Part shown: positions 52,937-62,308 of the stretch, in pieces | How the letters are laid out: each line of letters starts with the position of its first letter | Numbering within the stretch: position 1 is the first letter of the stretch | Assembly (NCBI GenBank): GCA_016703745.1 | Contig: JADJBK010000006.1 | Coordinates: forward strand, 372,001 to 436,000 | Source of the DNA: Nitrosomonas sp. | Lineage (GTDB): Bacteria; Pseudomonadota; Gammaproteobacteria; Burkholderiales; Nitrosomonadaceae | Direction: 5' to 3' | Length of the DNA stretch: 64,000 bases | The notes under the pieces: generated by a model | What the model was told of the DNA's origin: nothing | The model's database searches: none | The model's input: only the letters and a program-made list of their open reading frames with translations | Program-made: the position numbers and the translations under genes

Positions 52937-54958
52937 ATGAGTGAAGCATTTAGGGATTTTAATCCGCCAGTATTCAAGAATTTAACAAGCGCCATTCGTG
53001 CGCTTGCTATGGATGCAGTACAAAAAGCCAATTCTGGTCATCCCGGTATGCCGATGGGCATGGCAGAGATTGCCGAAGTGCTGTGGATTCATCACTTACG
53101 GCATAACCCTGTCAATCCTGATTGGTACGATCGTGATCGATTTGTTTTATCCAACGGTCACGGCTCGATGCTGCTATATGCTTTATTGCACCTCACGGGT
53201 TATGATGTTTCCATCGAAGATATTAAAAATTTTCGTCAACTGCATTCTAAAACGCCTGGCCATCCTGAATATGGCTACACACCAGGCGTAGAAACTACTA
53301 CCGGGCCGCTCGGCCAGGGAATTACCAATGCGGTAGGCATGGCGTTAGCTGAGAAAATACTGGCCGCAGAGTTTAATCGCCCGGGTTTCGAAATCGTTAA
53401 TCACCACACTTATGTGTTCTTGGGCGATGGATGCTTGATGGAGGGTATTTCACATGAAGCATGTTCTTTGGCGGGTACGTTAAAGCTGGGTAAATTAATT
53501 TGTTTCTATGATGATAATGGTATTTCCATTGACGGCCACGTCGAAGGATGGTTTACCGATGATACTCCCAAGCGATTTGAAGCATATGGCTGGCACGTTG
53601 TGCCAAATGTAGACGGGCATAATGCAGTAGCAATTGAAGCGGCAATAGAAGCAGCCAAAAAAGTGCAAGATAAACCAACTATGATTTGTTGTAAAACAGT
53701 CATTGGTCTGGGTTCTCCGAATAAGGCTAATACACATGATGTGCATGGCGCAGCATTGGGCGACGCCGAAATTGCTGCGGCGCGTCCGCACATTGGTTGG
53801 CATCATCTGCCTTTTGAAATTCCACAGGATGTTTATGATGCTTGGAGTGCACGTGAAAAGGGTCAGGTGCTGGAGAACGCCTGGAATGAGCGTTTTGCCG
53901 AATATACTCAGAAATATCCTAAAGAAGCAGCTGAATTTAATCGCCGTATGCGCGGAGATTTGCCTGCTGAATGGGTAGATCACGCGGACAGCGTTATTAG
54001 TCAGATCAATGCCAAAGCAGAAACGATCGCCACACGCAAAGCATCACAAAATGCAATTGAGGCATTGGCACCGATCTTGCCAGAACTTGCTGGTGGATCA
54101 GCCGATTTGGCAGGCTCGAATCTGACCAAATGGTCAGGTTCAAAAGGTATCGCCGGAGATTCTGCTGCCGGAAACTATATTTATTACGGGGTTCGTGAAT
54201 TTGGTATGAGTGCCATCATGAATGGTTTGTCGCTGCACGGCGGGGTCATTCCTTATGGTGGAACATTTTTGATGTTCTCCGAATATGCGCGTAATGCCCT
54301 GCGTATGGCCGCATTGATGAAGATTCGTAATATTTTTGTATATACGCATGATTCTATTGGACTGGGAGAAGACGGACCCACACATCAACCCGTAGAGCAA
54401 ACCGCAACTTTGCGCCTGATTCCTAATATGGACGTATGGCGTCCCTGTGACACGGTTGAATCAACAGTCGCGTGGATACGGGCCATAGAACGGCGTGAGG
54501 GGCCCAGTTCCCTTATTTTCAGTCGACAGAATCTGGCTTTTCAGGAGCGCGATGCCATGACGATCGGCCTGATTTCCAAGGGAGGATATATTCTGTCAGA
54601 AGCTGCGAACGGTAAACCGCAGGCCATTATTATTGCTACGGGTTCTGAAATCGGGTTGGCCAGGGCTGCTCAAAAAGAGCTGACAAAAGAAAATATTATG
54701 GTTCGAGTTGTCTCCATGCCTTGTACCAATGTTTTCGATCGGCAGGATCGCACTTATCGAGAGAGTGTGCTGCCAAAAGGAATCCGGTGTGTTGCAGTTG
54801 AGGCGGGAGTGACAGATGGCTGGTATAAATATGTTGGCTCTGATGGTGAAATTGTCGGCATGAATACATTTGGTGAATCTGCGCCAGCGAATAAACTGTT
54901 CGAGCACTTCGGATTCACAATCAATAACGTCGTCAATGCGGTAAAAAAGATTTTGTAA
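52937..54958 (+). CDS. tkt: Transketolase
   Basis: Transketolase moves two-carbon units between sugar phosphates in the Calvin and pentose phosphate cycles with TPP. The 673-residue protein contains SGHPGMPMGMAEIAEVLW near residue 35, the TPP motif GDGCLMEGISHEA near residue 160 and THDSIGLGEDGPTHQPVEQ near residue 470. It heads tkt-gap-pgk-pyk-fba, which in an autotroph supplies the regenerative half of the Calvin cycle. Confidence 0.98.
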   Translation: MSEAFRDFNPPVFKNLTSAIRALAMDAVQKANSGHPGMPMGMAEIAEVLWIHHLRHNPVNPDWYDRDRFVLSNGHGSMLLYALLHLTGYDVSIEDIKNFRQLHSKTPGHPEYGYTPGVETTTGPLGQGITNAVGMALAEKILAAEFNRPGFEIVNHHTYVFLGDGCLMEGISHEACSLAGTLKLGKLICFYDDNGISIDGHVEGWFTDDTPKRFEAYGWHVVPNVDGHNAVAIEAAIEAAKKVQDKPTMICCKTVIGLGSPNKANTHDVHGAALGDAEIAAARPHIGWHHLPFEIPQDVYDAWSAREKGQVLENAWNERFAEYTQKYPKEAAEFNRRMRGDLPAEWVDHADSVISQINAKAETIATRKASQNAIEALAPILPELAGGSADLAGSNLTKWSGSKGIAGDSAAGNYIYYGVREFGMSAIMNGLSLHGGVIPYGGTFLMFSEYARNALRMAALMKIRNIFVYTHDSIGLGEDGPTHQPVEQTATLRLIPNMDVWRPCDTVESTVAWIRAIERREGPSSLIFSRQNLAFQERDAMTIGLISKGGYILSEAANGKPQAIIIATGSEIGLARAAQKELTKENIMVRVVSMPCTNVFDRQDRTYRESVLPKGIRCVAVEAGVTDGWYKYVGSDGEIVGMNTFGESAPANKLFEHFGFTINNVVNAVKKIL

Positions 54959-55022
54959 CAACAGGCAGCAATATTTTTATCAATTACAAATACAAATGGT
55001 GTTTGCTTAAGGAGGCGGTAGC

Positions 55023-56027
55023 ATGACAATTAAAGTTGGTATCAATGGTTTTGGTCGCATTGGTCGCATGGTTTTCAGAGCATCGGTTGAAAAATTTAGT
55101 GATATTGATGTGGTTGCGATTAACGATTTGTTAGAGCCAGATTATCTCGCTTATATGTTGACACATGATTCTGTGCATGGCCGTTTTCGTGGAGAGGTGT
55201 CAGTCGAGGGTAACTATTTGGTAGTCAATGGCAAAAAGATTCGGTTGACTGCCATCAAAAATCCTACTGAGCTAAAATGGGGAGAGGTAGGTGCGGAGGT
55301 TGTCGTTGAGTCAACCGGACTCTTTCTGACTAAGGATGAGTGTGAGAAACACCTTCAGGCCGGCGCCAAAAAAGTTGTGATGTCAGCCCCCTCGAAAGAC
55401 GATACTCCGATGTATGTGTACGGTGTAAATGATAAAACCTACCATGGTGAAGCCATTATTTCCAATGCATCGTGTACGACCAATTGTCTTGCGCCAATTG
55501 CCAAGGTACTGAATGATACTTGGGGAATCAAACGTGGATTGATGACAACTGTCCATGCTGCTACTGCTACCCAGAAAACGGTTGATGGTCCTTCTAACAA
55601 GGATTGGCGCGGTGGACGCGGTATATTGGAGAATATTATCCCGTCTTCGACTGGTGCTGCTAAAGCGGTAGGGGTGGTGATTCCAGAGTTAAATAAAAAA
55701 TTAACTGGTATGGCTTTCCGGGTTCCAACCTCGGACGTTTCCGTAGTAGATCTGACGGTTGAGCTGGATAAAGATGCCTCTTATGAAGATATTTGCAAAG
55801 CGATGAAATCTGCCTCAACAGGCGCTATGAAAGGTGTTTTGGGCTATACGGATCAAAAGGTCGTTTCTACAGACTTCCGTGGGGAAAGTTGTACTTCGGT
55901 TTTTGATGCCGAAGCGGGAATACAGTTGGATAAAAGTTTTGTAAAGGTGGTTGCCTGGTACGATAACGAGTGGGGTTATTCCTGCAAAGTTCTGGAAATG
56001 GTTAGGGTGATCGCTGGCCATCATTGA
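55023..56027 (+). CDS. gap: Glyceraldehyde-3-phosphate dehydrogenase
   Basis: GAPDH links glyceraldehyde 3-phosphate and 1,3-bisphosphoglycerate. The 334 residues have the Rossmann start VGINGFGRIGRMVFRA, the catalytic Cys in SNASCTTNCLAPIAK near residue 152 and WYDNEWGYSCKVLEM near the end. AAGGAGGCGGTAGC is a strong ribosome site. It lies 64 bp after tkt. Confidence 0.98.
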   Translation: MTIKVGINGFGRIGRMVFRASVEKFSDIDVVAINDLLEPDYLAYMLTHDSVHGRFRGEVSVEGNYLVVNGKKIRLTAIKNPTELKWGEVGAEVVVESTGLFLTKDECEKHLQAGAKKVVMSAPSKDDTPMYVYGVNDKTYHGEAIISNASCTTNCLAPIAKVLNDTWGIKRGLMTTVHAATATQKTVDGPSNKDWRGGRGILENIIPSSTGAAKAVGVVIPELNKKLTGMAFRVPTSDVSVVDLTVELDKDASYEDICKAMKSASTGAMKGVLGYTDQKVVSTDFRGESCTSVFDAEAGIQLDKSFVKVVAWYDNEWGYSCKVLEMVRVIAGHH

Positions 56028-56142
56028 TCTGTATCATACATAAAGCACTACATGAGTAGCCTTAGAAAAACAGCGGTGGGTTAACACCAGTTTCATTTAC
56101 TTGCCGACTGTTTCTTGCAATTTTTATATTTGTGGAGTAAAT

Positions 56143-57321
56143 GTGTCTGTTATCAAGCTTGTCGATCTGGATCTGAAAAATAAACGTGTTTTTGTTCGGG
56201 CTGATCTCAATGTACCAATCAAGGATGGTAAGGTAACTTCGGACGCGCGTATTGCTGCTTCCATGGCGACGATTAATCATTGTTTAAAGCAGGGTGCAAG
56301 AGTAATGGTTACGTCGCATCTTGGCCGACCTGAAGAGGGAGTTTGGTCAGCGGAAAATTCACTGCGTCCGGTAGCGGATGATATCAGTAACCGTCTGGGT
56401 AAACCGGTACGGCTGATTCGTGACTGGGTGGCGGGTGGATTTGATGTTGCACCTGGTGAATTGGTTGTGCTGGAAAATTGCCGGGTCAATGTAGGTGAAA
56501 AAAGCAATGAGGATGAAACTGCACAAAAATATGCCGCTTTGTGTGATGTTTTCGTGATGGATGCGTTTGGCACAGCGCATCGTGCAGAGGCATCCACTCA
56601 TGGAATCGCCAAGTTTGCACCTATTGCTTGTGCTGGAATTTTGCTCACAGAAGAGCTGGAGGCATTGACCAAAGCGCTGCATGAACCTGCAAGGCCAATG
56701 GTTGCTATTGTTGGTGGATCTAAAGTTTCCACCAAACTGACAGTACTGGAATCTCTTGCTGAGAAAGTTGATCAGTTAGTGGTCGGAGGCGGTATCGCGA
56801 ATACCTTTCTGAAAGCTGCAGGGAATAATGTAGGCGGATCGCTGTGTGAAAATGATTTGGTACCGGTGGCCAAAGCCTTGATGTCAAAAATGACAGAGCG
56901 TAACGCTTCTATTCCAATTGCAGTGGATGTCGTGGTAGGGAAAAAATTTGCCGCAGATGAGCCCGCTGTTTTGAAGAGTGCGGATGCTGTCCTTGATGAC
57001 GATATGATCTTCGATATTGGTCCAAAAAGTGCTGATATGCTGGTTAAAATTATCAAAGAAGCGGGAACGGTTGTCTGGAATGGTCCGGTAGGGGTATTTG
57101 AATTTGATCAATTTGGCGAGGGCACGCGTGCAATCGCGATGGCTATTGCAGAAACGAAGGCATTTACCTTGGCAGGTGGTGGAGATACGATCGCAGCCAT
57201 ACAAAAATACGGTATCTATGACAAGGTATCCTATATATCGACAGCTGGAGGGGCTTTTCTTGAATTCTTGGAAGGTAAGACGTTGCCTGCAGTAGAGATT
57301 CTTGAGTCACGAGCACGTTGA
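56143..57321 (+). CDS. pgk: Phosphoglycerate kinase
   Basis: Pgk interconverts 3-phosphoglycerate and 1,3-bisphosphoglycerate. The GTG start at 56143 (MSVIKLVDLDL) is chosen for GGAG five bases upstream; a frame to 56101 is not family-like. The 392 residues include KRVFVRADLNVPIKDGKV, LTSHLGRP-type VTSHLGRPEEG near residue 61 and the C-terminal TLAGGGDTIAAI loop. Confidence 0.98.
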   Translation: MSVIKLVDLDLKNKRVFVRADLNVPIKDGKVTSDARIAASMATINHCLKQGARVMVTSHLGRPEEGVWSAENSLRPVADDISNRLGKPVRLIRDWVAGGFDVAPGELVVLENCRVNVGEKSNEDETAQKYAALCDVFVMDAFGTAHRAEASTHGIAKFAPIACAGILLTEELEALTKALHEPARPMVAIVGGSKVSTKLTVLESLAEKVDQLVVGGGIANTFLKAAGNNVGGSLCENDLVPVAKALMSKMTERNASIPIAVDVVVGKKFAADEPAVLKSADAVLDDDMIFDIGPKSADMLVKIIKEAGTVVWNGPVGVFEFDQFGEGTRAIAMAIAETKAFTLAGGGDTIAAIQKYGIYDKVSYISTAGGAFLEFLEGKTLPAVEILESRAR

Positions 57322-57417
57322 AAACAACAGGAACACCGATTAAATTTAACCAGTATTACCCGTTACTCTGGTTTTAGTCGATGTGGTATTTTTCTATTAA
57401 ATCAAACTCTTGATGTG

Positions 57418-58875
57418 ATGCGCAGAACCAAAATAGTTGCAACCTTAGGGCCGGCATCCAGTAATCCAGCAACACTTGCGCATATGCTGGAAGCAGGGGT
57501 GGATGTAGTTCGTATCAATTTCTCGCACGGTACACGAGACCAGCATATTGCCCATGTTGAGCAAGTTCGTTCTCTTGCTCGTTCAATTGGTAGAACGGTA
57601 GGCGTTCTGGCCGATCTGCAAGGTCCAAAAATTCGTATTGGAAAATTTCATCAGGGACAGATTGTACTGAGAACGGGTGATGAATTTATCCTGGACGCCC
57701 AGTGTGAATTGGGAGATCAGTTAAAGGTAGGGCTGGACTATCAAGCCTTGCCAGGTGATGTTGAGGCGGGCGCGACATTGCTGCTGGATGATGGGCGAAT
57801 CGTTCTCAAAGTAATCAGGGTCGTGGGTAGCGCAGTGTTCTGCGAAGTGCTTCAGGGTGGAATATTGTCCAATAACAAGGGCATCAACCGCAAAGGTGGT
57901 GGACTAAGTGCTCCGGCATTAACGCAGAAGGATCTTGAGGATATCAAAACAGCTGCTTTAATGAAAGCGGACTATTTGGCAGTATCTTTCCCGCGTTCCG
58001 GTGATGACATGAGGAAGGCACGTATCCTGATGCAGGAGGCTAACTGCACAAGCCTGCTGATGGCAAAAATAGAACGGTCGGAAGCTATTCTTGCGCTGGA
58101 CGATATTCTCGATGCATCTGACGCCATTATGGTTGCTCGTGGTGATCTGGCTGTGGAAGTGGGCGATGCCGCAGTCCCTGCATTACAGAAAAAAATGATA
58201 CGTGCCGCACGTGCCGCAAACAAATTGGTGGTGACGGCAACACAAATGATGGAATCGATGATTTACAGTCCGATTCCAACACGTGCCGAAGTTTCTGACG
58301 TGGCCAATGCTGTCCTCGATGGCACAGATGCCGTGATGTTATCGGCTGAGTCTGCTGCGGGTCAATATCCGGTTGAGTCTGTGGCAGCTATGGCCAGGGT
58401 TTGCCTGGAAGCAGAAAAGGAATATACCGTTAACCTGAATTTTCGTCGATCACCTGAAACGGATGCAGTTAGTGTAGAAGATGCGATTGCGCGTGCAACG
58501 ATGTATACCGCAACCAGCCTGAAGATTCGTGCTATCGCTGCGTTGACTCAGAGTGGTGTGACAGCACTGTTTATGTCTCGCAGGAGTTCCAAGGTACCCA
58601 TTTTTGCGCTGAGTCCGCAAGAAGATACATTAGGTAAAATGACTTTGTTTCGTGGAGTTTATCCAATTGAGTTCGGTCACGGCTTGACTGATCCTGAACT
58701 TATTTTGGATCAGGCAGAAGATGAATTACTAAAACGAGGAGCGGTACGAGTTGGTGATCTAATTGTGATGACAATTGGAGAGCCGGTTGGTAAAGCGGGC
58801 GGAACTAATACCATGAAAATAGTTAAGGTAGGCGATTGTAAACTTCCTGCTCAGACAAAAACAGATAATACTTAA
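57418..58875 (+). CDS. pyk: Pyruvate kinase
   Basis: Pyruvate kinase makes pyruvate and ATP from PEP. The ATG at 57418 (MRRTKIVATLGPASSNPATL) is preferred to the GTG one codon earlier. The 485 residues include VRINFSHGTRDQHI, the active-site LLMAKIERSEAI near residue 220 and DAIMVARGDLAVEVG. It is a catabolic enzyme inside a cluster that otherwise serves carbon fixation as well. Confidence 0.97.
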   Translation: MRRTKIVATLGPASSNPATLAHMLEAGVDVVRINFSHGTRDQHIAHVEQVRSLARSIGRTVGVLADLQGPKIRIGKFHQGQIVLRTGDEFILDAQCELGDQLKVGLDYQALPGDVEAGATLLLDDGRIVLKVIRVVGSAVFCEVLQGGILSNNKGINRKGGGLSAPALTQKDLEDIKTAALMKADYLAVSFPRSGDDMRKARILMQEANCTSLLMAKIERSEAILALDDILDASDAIMVARGDLAVEVGDAAVPALQKKMIRAARAANKLVVTATQMMESMIYSPIPTRAEVSDVANAVLDGTDAVMLSAESAAGQYPVESVAAMARVCLEAEKEYTVNLNFRRSPETDAVSVEDAIARATMYTATSLKIRAIAALTQSGVTALFMSRRSSKVPIFALSPQEDTLGKMTLFRGVYPIEFGHGLTDPELILDQAEDELLKRGAVRVGDLIVMTIGEPVGKAGGTNTMKIVKVGDCKLPAQTKTDNT

Positions 58876-58963
58876 TCGAATTATTTTATAGTTACAATTT
58901 TTGTACGTCTATCAGTACATAATCGAAATACCGAAATTTAATTCTAAACTAAAGGAGATTTGA

Positions 58964-60028
58964 ATGGCACTCGTATCCTTGCGTCAACTACTGGACCATG
59001 CTGCTGAAAATGGTTATGGACTTCCAGCTTTTAATGTTAATAATCTTGAACAAATTCAGGCGATCATGCAAGCTGCAGATGAGTGTAACAGCCCAGTCAT
59101 CATGCAGGGATCGGCAGGTGCCCGCAAATACGCGGGAGAGGCTTTTCTGCGGCATTTGATTGCCGGCGCTGTTGAGGCCTACCCACATATTCCAATTGTT
59201 ATGCACCAGGATCATGGCGCATCTCCATCAGTCTGTATCAATGCTATTCGCAGTGGCTTTTCCAGTGTGATGATGGATGGTTCATTGGAAGCTGATGCCA
59301 AGACACCTTCTTCTTACGAATACAACGTACAGGTAACTTCCACCGTGGTGGATATGGCTCATGCAGTCGGTGTTTCGGTTGAAGGCGAATTGGGTTGTCT
59401 GGGTTCGCTTGAATCCGGCATGGGTGAAGCCGAAGATGGGCATGGCGCTGAAGGCAAACTATCGCATGATCAACTATTGACCGATCCTGAACAGGCTGCC
59501 GATTTTGTCAAGAAAACCGGAGTGGATGCGTTAGCAATCGCCATTGGCACATCACACGGAGCGTATAAATTTACACGCAAACCTACTGGAGATATTCTGG
59601 CAATAAAGCGTATCAAAGAGATTCATCAGCGTATTCCCAATACACACCTGGTAATGCACGGTTCAAGCTCAGTTCCACAGGAATGGCTGGATATTATCCG
59701 TGAGTTTGGTGGAGAGATGAAAGAAACTTATGGCGTACCCGTCGAAGAAATCCAGGAAGGCATCAAGTATGGTGTCCGTAAGGTGAATATCGACACTGAC
59801 ATTCGCCTGGCAATGACAGGGGCAATTCGCCGCCATCTGGCAAAAAATAAAAGCGAATTTGATCCGCGTAAATTACTTAAAGATGCAACAGTAGCTGCCA
59901 AGGATATATGTAAAGCACGTTTTGAAGCATTTGGATGTGCCGGGCAAGCCAGTAAAATCAAACCAATCATGCTGGAAGAAATGGCTAATCGCTATCTTCG
60001 TGGCGAATTAAAGGCTATTGTTAAATAA
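58964..60028 (+). CDS. fba: Class II fructose-bisphosphate aldolase
   Basis: This Zn-dependent aldolase interconverts FBP with DHAP and GAP and can also form sedoheptulose bisphosphate in the Calvin cycle. The 354 residues fit the cbbA subtype. Visible are the catalytic Asp and Zn His in VMHQDHGASPSVC near residue 84, GELGCLGSLESGMGEAEDG near 143 and LVMHGSSSVPQEWLD near 233. AAGGAGATTTGA is the ribosome site. Confidence 0.97.
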   Translation: MALVSLRQLLDHAAENGYGLPAFNVNNLEQIQAIMQAADECNSPVIMQGSAGARKYAGEAFLRHLIAGAVEAYPHIPIVMHQDHGASPSVCINAIRSGFSSVMMDGSLEADAKTPSSYEYNVQVTSTVVDMAHAVGVSVEGELGCLGSLESGMGEAEDGHGAEGKLSHDQLLTDPEQAADFVKKTGVDALAIAIGTSHGAYKFTRKPTGDILAIKRIKEIHQRIPNTHLVMHGSSSVPQEWLDIIREFGGEMKETYGVPVEEIQEGIKYGVRKVNIDTDIRLAMTGAIRRHLAKNKSEFDPRKLLKDATVAAKDICKARFEAFGCAGQASKIKPIMLEEMANRYLRGELKAIVK

Positions 60029-60060
60029 TTTTTATCTGATACACAGCCTGACTGCTTGAC

Positions 60061-60106
60061 TTGGAAATACCGGAATGTGCCTTTAAATAGCATCCGGTAT
60101 TTCCAA
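60061..60106. terminator. Terminator between fba and the YqhA gene
   Basis: TTGGAAATACCGGA at 60061-60074 pairs perfectly with TCCGGTATTTCCAA at 60093-60106 across an 18-base loop, followed by TTGGTTTTACTTT. It probably serves the two convergent genes. Confidence 0.85.
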
Positions 60107-60125
60107 TTGGTTTTACTTTGATGCG

Positions 60126-60764
60126 CTAGTGATTGACTGATTGCTGGCTGGTTTGAGTAATAATACGATCACAGTAAGCAATCGCAATGGCTGAAAACAG
60201 GAAAGTCATGTGAATACCTGTTTGTGCAAGCAGCGTCTTTTCGTCGTAGGCACTTGCATTGATAAAGGTTTTCAGCAAGTGGATTGAAGAAATTCCAATG
60301 ATAGCTGTTGCCAGTTTAACCTTCAAGACCGAAGCATTCACATGCGATAACCATTCGGGTTGGTCAGGATGTCCTTCTAAATTCATACGAGAAACAAAGG
60401 TTTCGTAACCGCCAATTATTACCATAATCAGCAGATTTGAAATCATCACCACATCGATCAATCCCAAGACGACTAACATGATAGCTGTTTCAGTGAGTTT
60501 AACGGGTTTTTCCGCACCTTTAATCGTAACTGTATCAAGAATATGCTGTAATGCATTCTGATTTCCCATAACGGCACCGATTAAATCTGACAATTCAACC
60601 CAGAAGTGAAACACATAGACGCACTGCGCCAGTACTAGCCCCAAATACAAAGGTAATTGTAACCAGCGGGTCAGAAAGAGAAAATTAGCCATGGTAGAGA
60701 TTCTCTTGGCGTTACTTTGCTCGTACTTTTTTTCCATATCATTCATATTAATTTTAAATTTCAA
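60126..60764 (-). CDS. YqhA-family (UPF0114) membrane protein
   Basis: The 212-residue inner membrane protein matches UPF0114 with four hydrophobic segments (~28-55, ~88-120, ~150-168, ~183-200). Signatures include RWLQLPLYLGLVLAQCVYVF and LLIMVIIGGYETFVSRMN. The function is unknown. The first in-frame ATG is at 60764; internal Met codons near the start are alternatives. Confidence 0.88.
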   Translation of the reverse strand: MKFKINMNDMEKKYEQSNAKRISTMANFLFLTRWLQLPLYLGLVLAQCVYVFHFWVELSDLIGAVMGNQNALQHILDTVTIKGAEKPVKLTETAIMLVVLGLIDVVMISNLLIMVIIGGYETFVSRMNLEGHPDQPEWLSHVNASVLKVKLATAIIGISSIHLLKTFINASAYDEKTLLAQTGIHMTFLFSAIAIAYCDRIITQTSQQSVNH

Positions 60765-61025
60765 TAAATTCTCATAAAAGAGTGATTTTACTCTTGGCGA
60801 GAAATCTTATTAAAAGTGTTTGAGAATAATAGGTATCCGAAGATGCTCTCAAACCATCTATTCTGTCTGCCTGCCGGATTAAGCAGGCGTGACTACATCC
60901 AGTAGCAGCCGGGTTTTCTTGCGGTTTTGCCAGGTTGCATCATTTCCTGTTATGGATCGTATCGACTATACTCAGATTGTGTTCAGAATTGACTGAAAGG
61001 TGTGGAGTTTTTATGAAAGAGAATT

Positions 61026-62267
61026 ATGTCAAAGTCGTCTGCTGACCCCAGGATTCTGATCCTGGATGATGAACCTTTTATGCTGAAGCTGCTGGCGCGT
61101 ATGCTGGTGAATCACGGTTTTCCATTAGTAACCTGTTGTGAGAAAGGCGAAGATGCGTTACGGTTGGTAGATGACGTAACTACCCGGCCGTCTCTAATCA
61201 TGCTGGATTTAAACATGCCGGGTATGGATGGCATTGAATTCGTCCGTCATCTGGTTGATCGAAATTTTACGGGTAGTTTGATTCTGGTGAGTGGTGAAGG
61301 TGAACGCATGCTCAGAACTGCCGAAAAACTGGTGCAGGCGCATAAAATTCAGATTCTGGGTTATCTGCAAAAACCAGTGCAACCTGATGCTCTGCTAATT
61401 TTGCTGTCGCACTTGACACCCTCAAATACAGTGGCGGCCAAGCTTGCGGGTTCAGATAAAACTTATGATGCGCAAGCCATCGGCACTGCCATTCAGTCCG
61501 GCGCCATCGTAAATTATTATCAGCCAAAAGTACGAGTGAATACCGGGAAAGTAGCGGGAGTGGAGACGCTGGTACGCTGGCGGCATCCGGTCGATGGCCT
61601 GGTTTATCCCGATCAGTTTATCGGACTTGCTGAAAAGTATGGCATGATTAATGCGCTTACCAGTAAAGTGCTTGAACAGGCTTGCGTTCAGGCAAAAATC
61701 TGGCAACAGGCCGGGCATGAGTTAAAAGTGGCGGTCAATGTTTCCATGGATAATCTGGCTTCACTCGATTTTCAGGATGTAGTGGTTGCGCTGGCGGCCA
61801 AAGCGGGCATTGCACCTAATAAAATTGTGCTGGAAATTACCGAAAGTCAGTTAATGGGCGACATGCGGGTTTCGCTGGAAATACTGACCCGGCTGCGGTT
61901 GAAGCGCTTCCATTTATCTATCGATGATTTCGGTACCGGGCATTCCTCTCTTTCACAGTTGCGCGATATTCCTTTCGATGAACTCAAGATTGATCAGGGA
62001 TTCGTGCATCGTGCCTGGGAAAATGGGACGTTACGCGCCATTTATGACACAAGCCTTGCACTGGCGAAGCAATTGAATATGGAAGCGGTAGCGGAGGGCG
62101 TTCAGGACCGGCAGGACTGGAATTTGCTACGGCGAACTGATTGTAATCTGGCGCAGGGCAATTTTATTGCCCGCGCCATGCCTGCGGATGCATTTGAAGC
62201 GTGGCTTGTTGATTGGCAAAAGCGTCTTAAGGCAGAAGATCTCTTATCTGTACAGCCAGGAAATTGA
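61026..62267 (+). CDS. Receiver-EAL phosphodiesterase
   Basis: The 413-residue protein is a REC domain (~8-125, Asp pair in LDDEP, phospho-Asp near 58 in MLDLNMPGMDG, Lys in LQKPVQ) fused to an EAL domain (~150-400). EAL members split c-di-GMP to pGpG. The signature is ETL (GVETLVRW), a tolerated variant. The metal residues remain in AVNVSMDNL, EITESQLMGD, SIDDFGTGHSSL and KIDQGF. Catalysis is likely, under phosphorylation control. No kinase gene is adjacent. Confidence 0.93.
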   Translation: MSKSSADPRILILDDEPFMLKLLARMLVNHGFPLVTCCEKGEDALRLVDDVTTRPSLIMLDLNMPGMDGIEFVRHLVDRNFTGSLILVSGEGERMLRTAEKLVQAHKIQILGYLQKPVQPDALLILLSHLTPSNTVAAKLAGSDKTYDAQAIGTAIQSGAIVNYYQPKVRVNTGKVAGVETLVRWRHPVDGLVYPDQFIGLAEKYGMINALTSKVLEQACVQAKIWQQAGHELKVAVNVSMDNLASLDFQDVVVALAAKAGIAPNKIVLEITESQLMGDMRVSLEILTRLRLKRFHLSIDDFGTGHSSLSQLRDIPFDELKIDQGFVHRAWENGTLRAIYDTSLALAKQLNMEAVAEGVQDRQDWNLLRRTDCNLAQGNFIARAMPADAFEAWLVDWQKRLKAEDLLSVQPGN

Positions 62268-62308
62268 TACGAGATGGTCATATGGAGTAAGTTAGGCTAG
62301 GTATGTTA

